DNA from: Bacteroidota bacterium
GTDB lineage: Bacteria; Bacteroidota; Ignavibacteria; Ignavibacteriales; Ignavibacteriaceae
Direction: 5' to 3'
DNA: 15,443 nucleotides
Assembly (NCBI GenBank): GCA_030706105.1
Contig: JAUZPC010000025.1
Span: forward strand, 1 to 15,443
Shown: positions 1 to 7,035 of the stretch, piece after piece
How positions within the stretch are numbered: position 1 is the first letter of the stretch
How the letters are laid out: each line of letters begins with the position of its first letter
Made by a program: the position numbers and the translations under genes
Notes under the pieces: model-generated
Databases searched by the model: none
Seen by the model: only the letters and a program-made list of their open reading frames with translations
What the model was told of the DNA's origin: nothing

Positions 1-214
1 AATTTTCTCTTATTCTCAATATGGTCCGTATTCCGGCACATCGTTAAATACGAAAAATTAGAAGCAAGAGCATAAACAAAATTTCTATGTCTATTTCAAT
101 TATTAGGTGTAAAATGAATTTCAATTTAACAGACACTGAGGGGGGAGAGTAGAGAAATGGGACAGCAAAGGATGCCCGAATGCAACCCTGAAAGCATGTG
201 GCTACGCCAGGTAT

Positions 215-367
215 ATGATCGTAGAAAGAATACATTGAATTGCGGCTAAACCCTGAAAGGGTAACATGATCGTAGAAAGGATACATTGAATAGTAGCTAA
301 ACCCTGAAAGGGTGATATGATCGTAGAAAGAATACATTGAATTGCAGCTAAACCCTGAAAGGGTGAT
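215..367 (+). repeat. Three tandem copies of a 51-bp hairpin-bearing repeat
   Basis: The units are 215-265, 266-316 and 317-367. Each begins ATGATCGTAGAAAG and ends with ACCCTGAAAGGGT, a perfect 5-bp inverted repeat around GAA (cores at 250-262, 301-313, 352-364). Units 1 and 3 differ at three positions, as do units 2 and 3. A degenerate half copy (AACCCTGAAAG, about 184-194) precedes the array. The layout, a short palindrome embedded in a longer spaced unit, resembles REP-type intergenic repeats. No transposase is visible nearby. Any link to a RAYT-type or other transposase is inference. Confidence 0.9.
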
Positions 368-402
368 ACTATGATTTTTTTAATTTTAAATTCAATAGTG
401 TC

Positions 403-467
403 ACCCGTTCCGGGTTTTGTACCCTTTGTTGCCACATTATTCTACTATAATTCCACCCTTTCAGGGT
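403..467 (-). repeat. Inverted, partly degenerate copies of the hairpin repeat core
   Basis: Bases 455-467 read ACCCTTTCAGGGT, the exact reverse complement of the core of the tandem array. Bases 403-415 read ACCCGTTCCGGGT, which differs from that by two bases, and ACCCTTTG at 421-428 looks like a third, broken copy. The flanks of 403-415 also resemble the reversed unit (GTCACCC then GGGTTT). So the locus has direct copies on the left and inverted copies on the right, which could pair into a larger structure. Confidence 0.75.
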
Positions 468-603
468 TCTATAATTCCGAATCTAAGTGGGGATCTTTAA
501 TGTCTTTTCTCATCTAAACAACTGTTTCATATGCATTTGTGGGATATAGGGCACGTATTACCCCGTGTGGTTTGGAATTAACAACAAAGTGGGTTTAAAA
601 TAA

Positions 604-632
604 AAAAAGAACGGCTTGTGGCCGTTCTTTTT
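604..632 (-). terminator. Rho-independent terminator after the TerC gene
   Basis: A 12-bp perfect stem (604-615 with 621-632, GC-rich core GAACGGC/GCCGTTC) closes a 5-nt loop. On the minus strand the stem is followed by a T-rich run (complement of 591-603). It lies 23 nt beyond the stop codon of the TerC gene, so it ends the leftward operon. The T-run on the other side (628-636) means it could also work in the opposite direction. Confidence 0.88.
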
Positions 633-655
633 ATTTCATAATCCGCAATTACTAA

Positions 656-1672
656 TTATTTAGAATCCAGTTCCTTTATCTCTTTTTCAACTAAGTCTGT
701 TTCAATCTCTTCAACTACTTCATCAACTGCTTCTTTTATCATTACTGATAATAAGATTGATACAGCTAATGTTGATACAATTACAATCAAAGATTGAATA
801 GATGTAATTTCAACCCAGTGAGCTATAAGCATTTTCACTCCTATAAAGAATAATATAAAAGTTATTCCATATTTGAGATATCTGAAAAGACCTAATAAGC
901 CGGAAAGGGCAAAGAATAGGGATCTAAGTCCTAAAATTGCAAACAGGTTTGAGGTGATTGCAATAAAAGAATTAGTAGTTATACCTAATACAGCAGGGAT
1001 GGAGTCCACTGCAAATATTAAGTCCAATATATCCAGAAGGCATAAAGTTATAAATGCAATGGTTACGTACCAGATGCCTTTTTCCTTAACAAAGAAATAA
1101 TGCGTCTCGTGACCGCCTTTTACCTTAAACATTTTTTTAAGTACATTTAAGGAAGTTGAGTGCTCAGGGTCAAATTCATCATCATCGCCAGCTTTAAACA
1201 TTTTAAGAGCTGTGTACACTAAGATTGCTCCAAAAACGTATGGCATAAACCAGAATAAATGAATAAGACCAACACCTGCTATTATAAATACGCCTCTTAA
1301 AATTATTGCACCAATGATACCCCATTTAAGGATACGCGGCTGATTTTGGTGAGGTATGCCCATTTTTGCAAATACTACAATAAAGACAAACAAGTTGTCA
1401 ACTGAAAGAGAATATTCAGTTAAATAACCTGCAATAAATTCCAATGCATTGTTAGGGATTCTTCCTTTTGCATCTGCAGCCTGTGCCGGCATAAAGAAAT
1501 ATATGGCTGCTGCAAAGGCAAATGCAGTAAGAACCCATAAACTAGTCCACATAAGAGCGTTCTTTACTTTTATGTCTCCTTTCCTATGATCTGTTACAAA
1601 CATATCAATAGAAAAAATAGATATAAAAAGAACCGTAAATATTGTCCAGAGTAAAAGCATGTTAGGGTGCAT
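656..1672 (-). CDS. TerC/Alx-family integral membrane protein
   Basis: A 338-residue polytopic membrane protein of the TerC family, which includes Alx-type Mn2+ exporters and proteins historically linked to tellurium resistance. Two family hallmarks are visible. One is the acidic SLSVDNLFVF segment (D92 in the membrane); the other is DLIFAVDSIPAVLGIT (D223) followed by SNLFAILGLRSLFF. There are about eight to nine hydrophobic segments, and a charged loop near 161-199. The length is normal for Alx-type members. The start is ATG with an AGGAG ribosome site 8 nt upstream; a second Met at residue 5 is less well placed. It begins 3 nt after the biotin carrier gene stops, so it is almost certainly cotranscribed with the carboxylase genes, an unexpected partner. 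Metal export is inferred from the family; the transported ion is not determinable here. Confidence 0.9.
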   Translation of the reverse strand: MHPNMLLLWTIFTVLFISIFSIDMFVTDHRKGDIKVKNALMWTSLWVLTAFAFAAAIYFFMPAQAADAKGRIPNNALEFIAGYLTEYSLSVDNLFVFIVVFAKMGIPHQNQPRILKWGIIGAIILRGVFIIAGVGLIHLFWFMPYVFGAILVYTALKMFKAGDDDEFDPEHSTSLNVLKKMFKVKGGHETHYFFVKEKGIWYVTIAFITLCLLDILDLIFAVDSIPAVLGITTNSFIAITSNLFAILGLRSLFFALSGLLGLFRYLKYGITFILFFIGVKMLIAHWVEITSIQSLIVIVSTLAVSILLSVMIKEAVDEVVEEIETDLVEKEIKELDSK

Positions 1673-1675
1673 ACT

Positions 1676-2119
1676 TTACGCTCCTACCTCAATCAGAATA
1701 TCACCTTCAAGAACAGCATCTTTTGCATTAACCTTTATAGCGGTAATTGTGCCTGCTCTGTCAGAGTTGATATTATTTTCCATTTTCATTGCTTCTAAAA
1801 TAATAAGCCTGTCGCCGATCTTTACTCTGTCTCCTACTTTAACACAAACGGATAAAATTGTACCCGGTAATGGAGATTTAATAAATCCGGTGCCCTTTGG
1901 CTGACCTGGCTGATTTGTCTTTACTAAAGTTCTATCTGACTCTGTAGAGGGTTCAACTTTGGAACGAACTAAAACCGGGGTTTTAGTCGGCTGAAGTTTC
2001 TTATCAACTTCAACTTCATATTCCTTGCCGTTTACCAATACATGAGCAGAATTTTCTTCCACACTTACGATGTCAACATCGTAAGCATTCTCACCTATTT
2101 TTAATTTGAATTTTTTCAT
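1676..2119 (-). CDS. Biotin carboxyl carrier protein (acyl-CoA carboxylase/decarboxylase subunit)
   Basis: A 147-residue carrier protein that holds the swinging biotin and shuttles CO2 between active sites of a biotin-dependent carboxylase or decarboxylase. The biotinyl domain fills the C-terminal half, and the EAMKMEN motif places the biotinylated lysine at K112 in the ATG-start numbering. An N-terminal beta-rich segment (about 1-40) resembles the region before the biotinyl domain in OadA/PycB proteins. A Pro/Thr/Gln-rich linker (about 43-78) joins the two. The ATG at 2119 is chosen. A TTG two codons upstream (2125) is also possible, and the ribosome site is weak (GGA, 9 nt upstream) for either. 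The start overlaps the end of the OadG-like gene by 29 nt, which suggests translational coupling. It serves the carboxyltransferase encoded two genes upstream. No biotin carboxylase gene is in view. Confidence 0.92.
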   Translation of the reverse strand: MKKFKLKIGENAYDVDIVSVEENSAHVLVNGKEYEVEVDKKLQPTKTPVLVRSKVEPSTESDRTLVKTNQPGQPKGTGFIKSPLPGTILSVCVKVGDRVKIGDRLIILEAMKMENNINSDRAGTITAIKVNAKDAVLEGDILIEVGA

Positions 2120-2372
2120 AGTCAAAAGTCCGCATTTTTATTGGATATTGTCTTAAACCATATATTTTTGAACTCCATGGTGAATAAGGGCGCATAACTT
2201 TTTGCATAGTCAGAACCATATTCTCATAATCATGGGTTTCAGTTTTGTACAAGCTTAATGCCGCTGCAATTGCAGCAACAATTTCACCACGCTCATCTGC
2301 CGATTTTACAACAACCGGTTCAGGAGTTGTGGGTAGTGCTTCTTCATTTTTCTTTTTAAAAAGACCAAACAT
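2091..2372 (-). CDS. OadG-like small accessory subunit lacking a membrane helix
   Basis: A 93-residue protein between the carboxyltransferase and the biotin carrier, the usual place for an OadG/MmdD-type small subunit of a sodium-pump decarboxylase. The family-like features are the segment EIVAAIAAALSLY (residues 30-42) and a later SPWSSKIYGLRQ (64-75) resembling the conserved Ser-Trp...Gly-Arg tail of these subunits. Classic OadG proteins start with a transmembrane helix. Here the N terminus is MFGLFKKKNEE, short and highly charged, with no hydrophobic stretch long enough to span a membrane. It may therefore be a soluble scaffold joining the carboxyltransferase to the biotin carrier. The start is secure: ATG preceded by AGGAGG at a short spacing, 8 nt after the upstream stop. 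The family assignment rests on two short motifs plus context, so it is moderately sure. Confidence 0.75.
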   Translation of the reverse strand: MFGLFKKKNEEALPTTPEPVVVKSADERGEIVAAIAAALSLYKTETHDYENMVLTMQKVMRPYSPWSSKIYGLRQYPIKMRTFDYEKIQIKNR

Positions 2373-2380
2373 TTTTCCTC

Positions 2381-3937
2381 CTACATTGGAATGTTAGAAT
2401 GTTTCTTAGCAGGGTTCGTGTCTTTTTTAGTAGCTAAAGACTGCAAAGCTCTAATTATTCTAAACCTTGTATTTCTTGGTTCAATTACGTCATCTATGTA
2501 TCCGAACTTTGCGGCTACATAAGGTGTTGTAAATTTATTTATATATTCTTGTTCTTTCTTAGCACAGAATTCTGCACGGGCACTTGCATCTGTAATTGTT
2601 TGGATTTCCCTGTTGTGGAGAATATCTATTGCTCCGCGTGGGCCCATAACAGCTATTTCTGCAGTTGGCCATGCATAGTTGATGTCGCCGCGTAAATGTT
2701 TTGAACTCATAACATCGTATGCGCCGCCATAAGCTTTTCTTAATACTATTGTAACTTTTGGAACGGTTGCTTCACCATAAGCGAATAACAATTTAGCTCC
2801 GTTCAAAATAATACCACCATATTCCTGTGCTGTACCCGGTAAGAATCCCGGTACGTCTACTAATGTTACTATAGGAACATTAAAAGCATCGCAGAAGCGA
2901 ACAAAGCGGGCTGCTTTGCGTGATGCATTAATATCCAATACACCTGCCAGATAACTTGGCTGGTTTGCTACTATACCAACAGGCATTCCGTTAAAGCGTG
3001 AAAAACCAACTACAATATTTGGAGCATAGTTTTCATGTACTTCAAGGAACTCACCATTATCTACTATTGACTGAATAACGTCTTTAATATCGTATGGTTT
3101 GTTTGCGGTATCGGGAATAATAGTATTCAGTTTGTCATCAACTCTATCAATCGGATCATCATTTTGTGCCAAAGGCGGATCTTCTAAGTTGTTCTGTGGC
3201 AAAAAGCTTAAAAGTTTTCTAATTAAAGATATTCCTTCTTTTTCATCGTCTGCTACAAAGTGAGCAACACCTGATTTGGTTCCATGAACAAATGCACCGC
3301 CAAGTTGTTCTTCAGTAACGGTTTCTCCTGTTACAGTTTTAACAACTTTAGGGCCTGTTACAAACATATAACTGGTATTTTTGCTCATAATTGTATAATC
3401 AGTAAGAGCAGGGGAGTAAACAGCACCACCGGCACATGGGCCGAATATTGCTGATATCTGTGGAATAACACCGGAAGCTAAAATATTTCTTTCAAAAATT
3501 TCTGCATAACCGGCAAGGCTTTTTACACCTTCCTGAATTCTTGCGCCGCCGCTATCGTTAATGCCAATAACAGGAGCGCCCATTTTCATTGCTTTATCCA
3601 TAACTTTACAAATTTTCTGGGCGTACATTTCTGAAAGAGAACCGCCTACTATTGTAAAGTCCTGTGAAAAAACATAAACTAAACGTCCGTCAATTGTACC
3701 ATATCCTGTAACAACACCTTCCGGCAGATATTCACCGCCGCTGGCTGATTCAGGATGGCTCCTTGATACAAACATATCAAATTCTTCAAAACTGCCGTCA
3801 TCAAGCAAAAGGTCTATTCTTTCGCGTGCCGTCAGTTTTCCTTTTTTATGCTGAATAGCGGTCTTGTCCTCGCCTCCTCCGAGACGGGCTTGATCTCTAA
3901 GCTGCATAAGTTTTTCTAATTTTTCTTGCATACCCAT
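2381..3937 (-). CDS. mmdA: Acyl-CoA carboxyltransferase (propionyl-CoA carboxylase beta / methylmalonyl-CoA decarboxylase alpha)
   Basis: A 518-residue crotonase-fold carboxyltransferase that moves CO2 between biotin and propionyl-CoA/methylmalonyl-CoA. It has two homologous halves. The N-terminal half carries GGSLSEMYAQKI (98-109), NDSGGARIQEG (127-137) and the oxyanion-hole segment GPCAGGAVYSP (166-176). The C-terminal half carries VDVPGFLPGTAQEYGGI (360-376) and KAYGGAYDVMSSKH (401-414). Asp408 in GGAYD corresponds to the residue reported to favour propionyl-CoA over acetyl-CoA in actinobacterial PccB. The C terminus KKHSNIPM matches the usual KKHGNIP(L/M) ending, so the protein is complete. 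ATG 3937 is chosen; a second ATG lies two codons in, and ribosome sites are weak for both. An 8-nt gap separates it from the next gene. Whether it works as a carboxylase (with an unlinked biotin carboxylase) or a decarboxylase cannot be settled from this window. Confidence 0.95.
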   Translation of the reverse strand: MGMQEKLEKLMQLRDQARLGGGEDKTAIQHKKGKLTARERIDLLLDDGSFEEFDMFVSRSHPESASGGEYLPEGVVTGYGTIDGRLVYVFSQDFTIVGGSLSEMYAQKICKVMDKAMKMGAPVIGINDSGGARIQEGVKSLAGYAEIFERNILASGVIPQISAIFGPCAGGAVYSPALTDYTIMSKNTSYMFVTGPKVVKTVTGETVTEEQLGGAFVHGTKSGVAHFVADDEKEGISLIRKLLSFLPQNNLEDPPLAQNDDPIDRVDDKLNTIIPDTANKPYDIKDVIQSIVDNGEFLEVHENYAPNIVVGFSRFNGMPVGIVANQPSYLAGVLDINASRKAARFVRFCDAFNVPIVTLVDVPGFLPGTAQEYGGIILNGAKLLFAYGEATVPKVTIVLRKAYGGAYDVMSSKHLRGDINYAWPTAEIAVMGPRGAIDILHNREIQTITDASARAEFCAKKEQEYINKFTTPYVAAKFGYIDDVIEPRNTRFRIIRALQSLATKKDTNPAKKHSNIPM

Positions 3938-4054
3938 AAGGTTTTACTCAGTTTTTTATAATGAAATATTTTATTACTCATTTAAGTTAACTTGCAAGAT
4001 AAAAATTAGAGAAAAAGCACTAATTAACTTAATACGTATTTCTCTAAAGTCTAT

Positions 4055-4076
4055 TTTGATTGTTAAATCAAATGTA
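4055..4076 (-). promoter_or_regulatory. Palindrome overlapping a possible -7 element before the carboxyltransferase
   Basis: Bases 4055-4072 form a near-palindrome: TTTGATT and AATCAAA, 7-bp arms around GTTA. It overlaps TACATTTG on the minus strand (4069-4076), an exact fit to the Bacteroidota -7 consensus TAnnTTTG. No TTG lies at the expected distance upstream, so the promoter half is weak. The site sits in the 153-nt gap between the epimerase and carboxyltransferase genes, so it could be an operator, or simply a hairpin behind the epimerase stop. Confidence 0.3.
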
Positions 4077-4090
4077 GCAATAAATGTTAA

Positions 4091-4495
4091 TTAAGAATGT
4101 TCACAAAGCTCTGTCAAAACTCCTTTAGTAAATTTAGGATGCAGGAAGGCTATATTTAATCCTTCTGCGCCCTTACGTGGAGTTTTATCAATTAAAGCAA
4201 CACCTTTTTCTTCTGCTTCTTTTAGTGCGCTGTCAATTTCTTCAACTGCAAACGCTACATGGTGTACCCCTTCTCCCTTTTTTTCAATGAACTTGCCAAC
4301 AGCACCTTCAGGATCAGTTGATTCTAAAAGTTCTATCTTGGTTTCACCTACAAGGAAAAAAGCAGTCTTAACTTTCTGATCTTTTACTTCTTCAATATTA
4401 TAACACTTAAGGCCTAATACATCTTCGTAATATTTAATGCTTTCTTCTAAGTTCTTTACTGCTATTCCAATATGTTCTATTTTATTTATTTTCAT
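4091..4495 (-). CDS. mce: Methylmalonyl-CoA epimerase
   Basis: A 134-residue vicinal-oxygen-chelate (glyoxalase-fold) enzyme that interconverts (R)- and (S)-methylmalonyl-CoA, linking the carboxyltransferase to the B12-dependent mutase. Two beta-alpha-beta-beta-beta modules are visible. Likely metal ligands are H8 (in EHIGIAV), the acidic residue E55 (IELLE), one histidine of GVHHVAF (H78/H79) and E129 (LTELCE), following the pattern of characterised epimerases. AFLHPKFTKGVLTEL (116-130) is the family's closing motif. The length is typical. The ATG start has AGG 7 nt upstream. It lies between the mutase and the carboxyltransferase on the same strand, exactly where the pathway would predict. 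The gaps of about 150 nt on both sides mean it may have its own transcript or a processed one. Confidence 0.96.
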   Translation of the reverse strand: MKINKIEHIGIAVKNLEESIKYYEDVLGLKCYNIEEVKDQKVKTAFFLVGETKIELLESTDPEGAVGKFIEKKGEGVHHVAFAVEEIDSALKEAEEKGVALIDKTPRKGAEGLNIAFLHPKFTKGVLTELCEHS

Positions 4496-4581
4496 TTTAA
4501 TACCTGGAAAATTCTATATATATCATAAATTGTTTTTACTTATCCACATAGAATATAAATTATTTCTAAATTATTACCGGG

Positions 4582-4615
4582 TATAACCGCAAGAGAAAAT
4601 ATTCTTGCGGTTATA
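4582..4615 (-). terminator. 13-bp stem-loop after the mutase gene
   Basis: A perfect 13-bp inverted repeat (4582-4594 with 4603-4615, core ACCGCAAGA/TCTTGCGGT) around an 8-nt AT-rich loop. It starts 27 nt beyond the mutase stop codon. On the minus strand it is followed by CCCGGTAATAATTT, not a T-run, so it is a poor intrinsic terminator. An mRNA-stabilising or attenuating intercistronic hairpin between mutase and epimerase is an equally good reading. Confidence 0.5.
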
Positions 4616-4641
4616 GCATTATCGGCAAAAACGTTTAATAA

Positions 4642-6318
4642 TTAAATAACTACATGCTCTTTATATTCGCCAAAAACTGATCTCAAAGTATTACAGATTT
4701 CGCCAACGCCGGCATATTCTTTTACAGCAGCAAGAATATAAGGCATTAGGTTATCAGTACCCTGAGCAGCGGTTTTAAGTTCTGCAAGCTTTTTGGCTAC
4801 TTCGTCATTGTTCCTTTGTGCGCGAACTGAGTTTAAGAATTTGATCTGTTCTTTTTGTACTGACATATCAATCTTCAATAAACCGGTTGGTTCGCCTTCT
4901 TTAATCTGGAATTTATTAAGACCAACTACAATACGTTTTCCTGCTTCAAGTTCTTTTTCGTATCTGTATGCAGCATTTTGAATCTCAGACTGCACATAAC
5001 CGGCTTCAATAGCTTCAATCATGCCGCCCATGGAATCAATTTTCTTAATATATTCCTCAGCATCTTTCTCAATCTGATCAGTCATTGACTCTACATAATA
5101 AGATCCTGCTAATGGATCTATTGTATTTGTTACACCACTCTCGTGGCCTACAATTTGCTGTGTCCTTAAAGCAACCATTACGGATGCTTCTGTTGGTAAA
5201 GCTAAAGCTTCATCACGGGAATTTGTATGTAATGACTGTGTTCCGCCCATAACTGCGGCAAGGGTTTGAATTGTAACTCTTACAATATTATTCTCAACCT
5301 GCTGAGCAGTTAAAGTTGAACCCGCTGTCTGAGTATGGAACCTAAGCATCATTGAGCGTGGATCTTTTGCTCCAAATCTTTCCTTCATAATCTTTGCCCA
5401 CAAACGGCGTGCTGCTCTATATTTTGCAACTTCTTCCAATAAATCATTATGAGCATTAAAGAAGAATGACAATCTCTTAGCAAAACCGTCTATGTCCAGG
5501 CCTGCTTTAACTGCTGCTTCAACATAAGCTATACCATCGGCAATTGTAAAACCGACTTCCTGAGATGCGGTTGAACCGGCTTCTCTGATGTGGTATCCTG
5601 ATATTGAGATAGTATTCCATTTTGGAACTTCTTTGTTGCAATATTCAAATATGTTGGTAATAAGGCGCATTGAAGGTTTTGGCGGGAATATATAAGTACC
5701 GCGCGCAATGTATTCCTTCAAAATGTCATTTTGTATAGTTCCGCTAATTTGTGCTTTTGAAACGCCTTGTTTCTCTGCAACTGCAATATATAATGCAAGC
5801 AGTACAGATGCCGGGGCGTTAATTGTCATTGAGGTAGACACTTTATCAAGTGGAATTTGATCAAATAATATTTCCATATCTGCAAGAGTATCAATAGCAA
5901 CTCCCACTTTTCCAACTTCGCCATAAGCCAATGGATCATCACTATCATAGCCTATTTGAGTAGGTAAATCGAATGCAACTGAAAGACCTGACTGACCTTG
6001 ACCCAATAAATATCTGTAGCGGTTATTTGATTCACGGGCAGTTCCAAACCCTGCATACTGTCTCATTGTCCAAAGCCTGCCTCTGTACATTGTCGGTTGA
6101 ATTCCGCGTGTAAATGGATATTGCCCTGGGAAACCGCACTTTTCTTCATAGCTTTTAGGGGCTTCTTCAGGTAAATATAGGGGTTCTACTTTGTTAAACG
6201 AGTTTGTGGTAAATTCGGGTAATCGTTCCGGTGTTTTCTGAATGGATTTATTATAAACTTTTTCTTTCCATTGTTGATATGAGTCTTGGATATTTTCAGC
6301 GTTTTTTTCTTCTTCCAT
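4642..6318 (-). CDS. mcmA1: Methylmalonyl-CoA mutase, large subunit, catalytic domain only
   Basis: A 558-residue TIM-barrel catalytic subunit of the adenosylcobalamin enzyme that isomerises (R)-methylmalonyl-CoA and succinyl-CoA. GIQPTMYRGRLWTMRQYAGF (about 71-90) carries the Tyr of RQYAGF (Y87), equivalent to Y89 of the Propionibacterium enzyme. Arg206 in the segment just before GTYIFPP matches R207 there. Isobutyryl-CoA mutase replaces these residues with Phe and Gln, so methylmalonyl-CoA is the likely substrate. SGYHIREAGSTASQEVGF holds the conserved histidine. The protein ends near residue 558, with no C-terminal B12-binding domain (no DxHxxG). It must therefore pair with a separate small B12-binding subunit, which is not in the window. 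The start is ATG at 6318, 9 nt after GGAAGG; a TTG immediately upstream (6321) is the alternative. It appears to be the first gene of the leftward module. Confidence 0.95.
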   Translation of the reverse strand: MEEEKNAENIQDSYQQWKEKVYNKSIQKTPERLPEFTTNSFNKVEPLYLPEEAPKSYEEKCGFPGQYPFTRGIQPTMYRGRLWTMRQYAGFGTARESNNRYRYLLGQGQSGLSVAFDLPTQIGYDSDDPLAYGEVGKVGVAIDTLADMEILFDQIPLDKVSTSMTINAPASVLLALYIAVAEKQGVSKAQISGTIQNDILKEYIARGTYIFPPKPSMRLITNIFEYCNKEVPKWNTISISGYHIREAGSTASQEVGFTIADGIAYVEAAVKAGLDIDGFAKRLSFFFNAHNDLLEEVAKYRAARRLWAKIMKERFGAKDPRSMMLRFHTQTAGSTLTAQQVENNIVRVTIQTLAAVMGGTQSLHTNSRDEALALPTEASVMVALRTQQIVGHESGVTNTIDPLAGSYYVESMTDQIEKDAEEYIKKIDSMGGMIEAIEAGYVQSEIQNAAYRYEKELEAGKRIVVGLNKFQIKEGEPTGLLKIDMSVQKEQIKFLNSVRAQRNNDEVAKKLAELKTAAQGTDNLMPYILAAVKEYAGVGEICNTLRSVFGEYKEHVVI

Positions 6319-6397
6319 CAATTAAGACCTTCCTTTCTTAGATATTTCAATATGTCCTGACACTAGTAACTCTTAAAAAAGTTTTTTAATACAGCAC

Positions 6398-6428
6398 CTA
6401 AATTAACTATTAGATATTTCATTTACAA
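6398..6428 (-). promoter_or_regulatory. Candidate promoter of the mutase gene
   Basis: On the minus strand TTG (6426-6428) is followed after exactly 20 nt by TAATTTAG (6398-6405), one mismatch from the Bacteroidota -7 consensus TAnnTTTG. Transcription would begin around 6390, giving a leader of about 70 nt. The same spacing recurs before three other genes in this window, which is the main support. AT-rich DNA makes chance matches common. Confidence 0.42.
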
Positions 6429-7035
6429 TCTATTTTGGGGATATTTTGGTCACTTTTTGGAAAAAATGCTGGCAATGTAAATATTATTTGAAAAATTATT
6501 ACGTAATGCGTAATTTATAATTACAATTCTGAATAAATTGCTCGTATGTAAAGGATTAGAGCTTTTAATGAATTGCACCGGGGGGAATTCCCTTATTATT
6601 TGAATATTGTGACTATCGTCATAAAGCATGGCCTTTTAAAATAAACAAGAGTTAAATCTTAATGAGATACATTTGCCTAATATTTCTGAGTGCTTTCATA
6701 ATCTATTTCTCAATGGACTCATTCTTATGATGGTATCTCTAAGCCAGTGGCAGAATAACAAATGGAAGAAATTCCATCCCGCGTCATCCGAATCCATTTT
6801 AGAGTAGTTGTAAGAATTTTCCTCCGTATCTGTAGCGCACATAGTGGCAGGTTGAATGAAGTCCGCAGGACGAGTCGGGGTGAAAATAATAATTAGCCAG
6901 CAGATTTACGACTGTGTGAGTATATATCTTCCCCATTTTTTAGGGAAATAAAAGAGTGGCTCTGGTTTATATAAACTACGTTATAAGTAATTATTCAAAT
7001 AGTTCGGGGGATATATCATTATTCGTCTCTAATTT
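6429..7035. other. Gene-free spacer with a GC-richer island
   Basis: No gene, tRNA or recognisable RNA is visible. Bases about 6721-6900 have roughly 43% G+C, clearly above the very AT-rich flanks, and contain no long open frame. This looks like a decayed mobile or repeat remnant, or a noncoding RNA. Within it, 6762-6777 is a 6-bp stem closed by GAAA. Bases 6498-6514 are an inverted repeat (ATTACG, 5 nt, CGTAAT) upstream of the mutase promoter candidate. Bases 6965-6976 form a perfect 12-bp palindrome, GTTTATATAAAC. No convincing terminator follows the membrane glycosyltransferase gene that ends at 7036. Confidence 0.5.

Larger units (their letters stand above)
1..655. other. Gene-free region with repeats and a terminator
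   Basis: I see no convincing gene here. Open frames exist at roughly 44-435 on the minus strand, but they owe their openness to a 51-bp tandem repeat (17 codons per unit) and give periodic low-complexity peptides. Bases 1-180 show nothing recognisable apart from a short G-run near 139. Bases 215-367 are the tandem array, 403-467 hold inverted copies of its hairpin core, and 604-632 is a terminator serving the leftward operon. Bases 470-600 show nothing recognisable. Confidence 0.7.

Noticed and set aside
215..367. Possible CRISPR array
   Set aside because: The units are contiguous tandem copies with no variable spacers, and no cas genes are present.
44..435. Two overlapping minus-strand open frames coding repetitive peptides
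   Set aside because: They are produced by the 51-bp repeat, whose unit is 17 codons. The peptides are periodic, have no ribosome sites and resemble no family.
873..1100. Plus-strand open frame inside the TerC gene
   Set aside because: It is a shadow frame antisense to a well-supported membrane protein, with no ribosome site or family resemblance.
1659..1904. Plus-strand open frame across the biotin carrier gene
   Set aside because: It runs antisense to the conserved biotinyl domain, so the opposite strand is the coding one.
6930..6960. Terminator after the GT-C gene at the TTCCC/GGGAA inverted repeat
   Set aside because: The stem is only 5 bp with a 9-base loop, it is about 85 bases from the stop codon, and no T-run follows on the minus strand.
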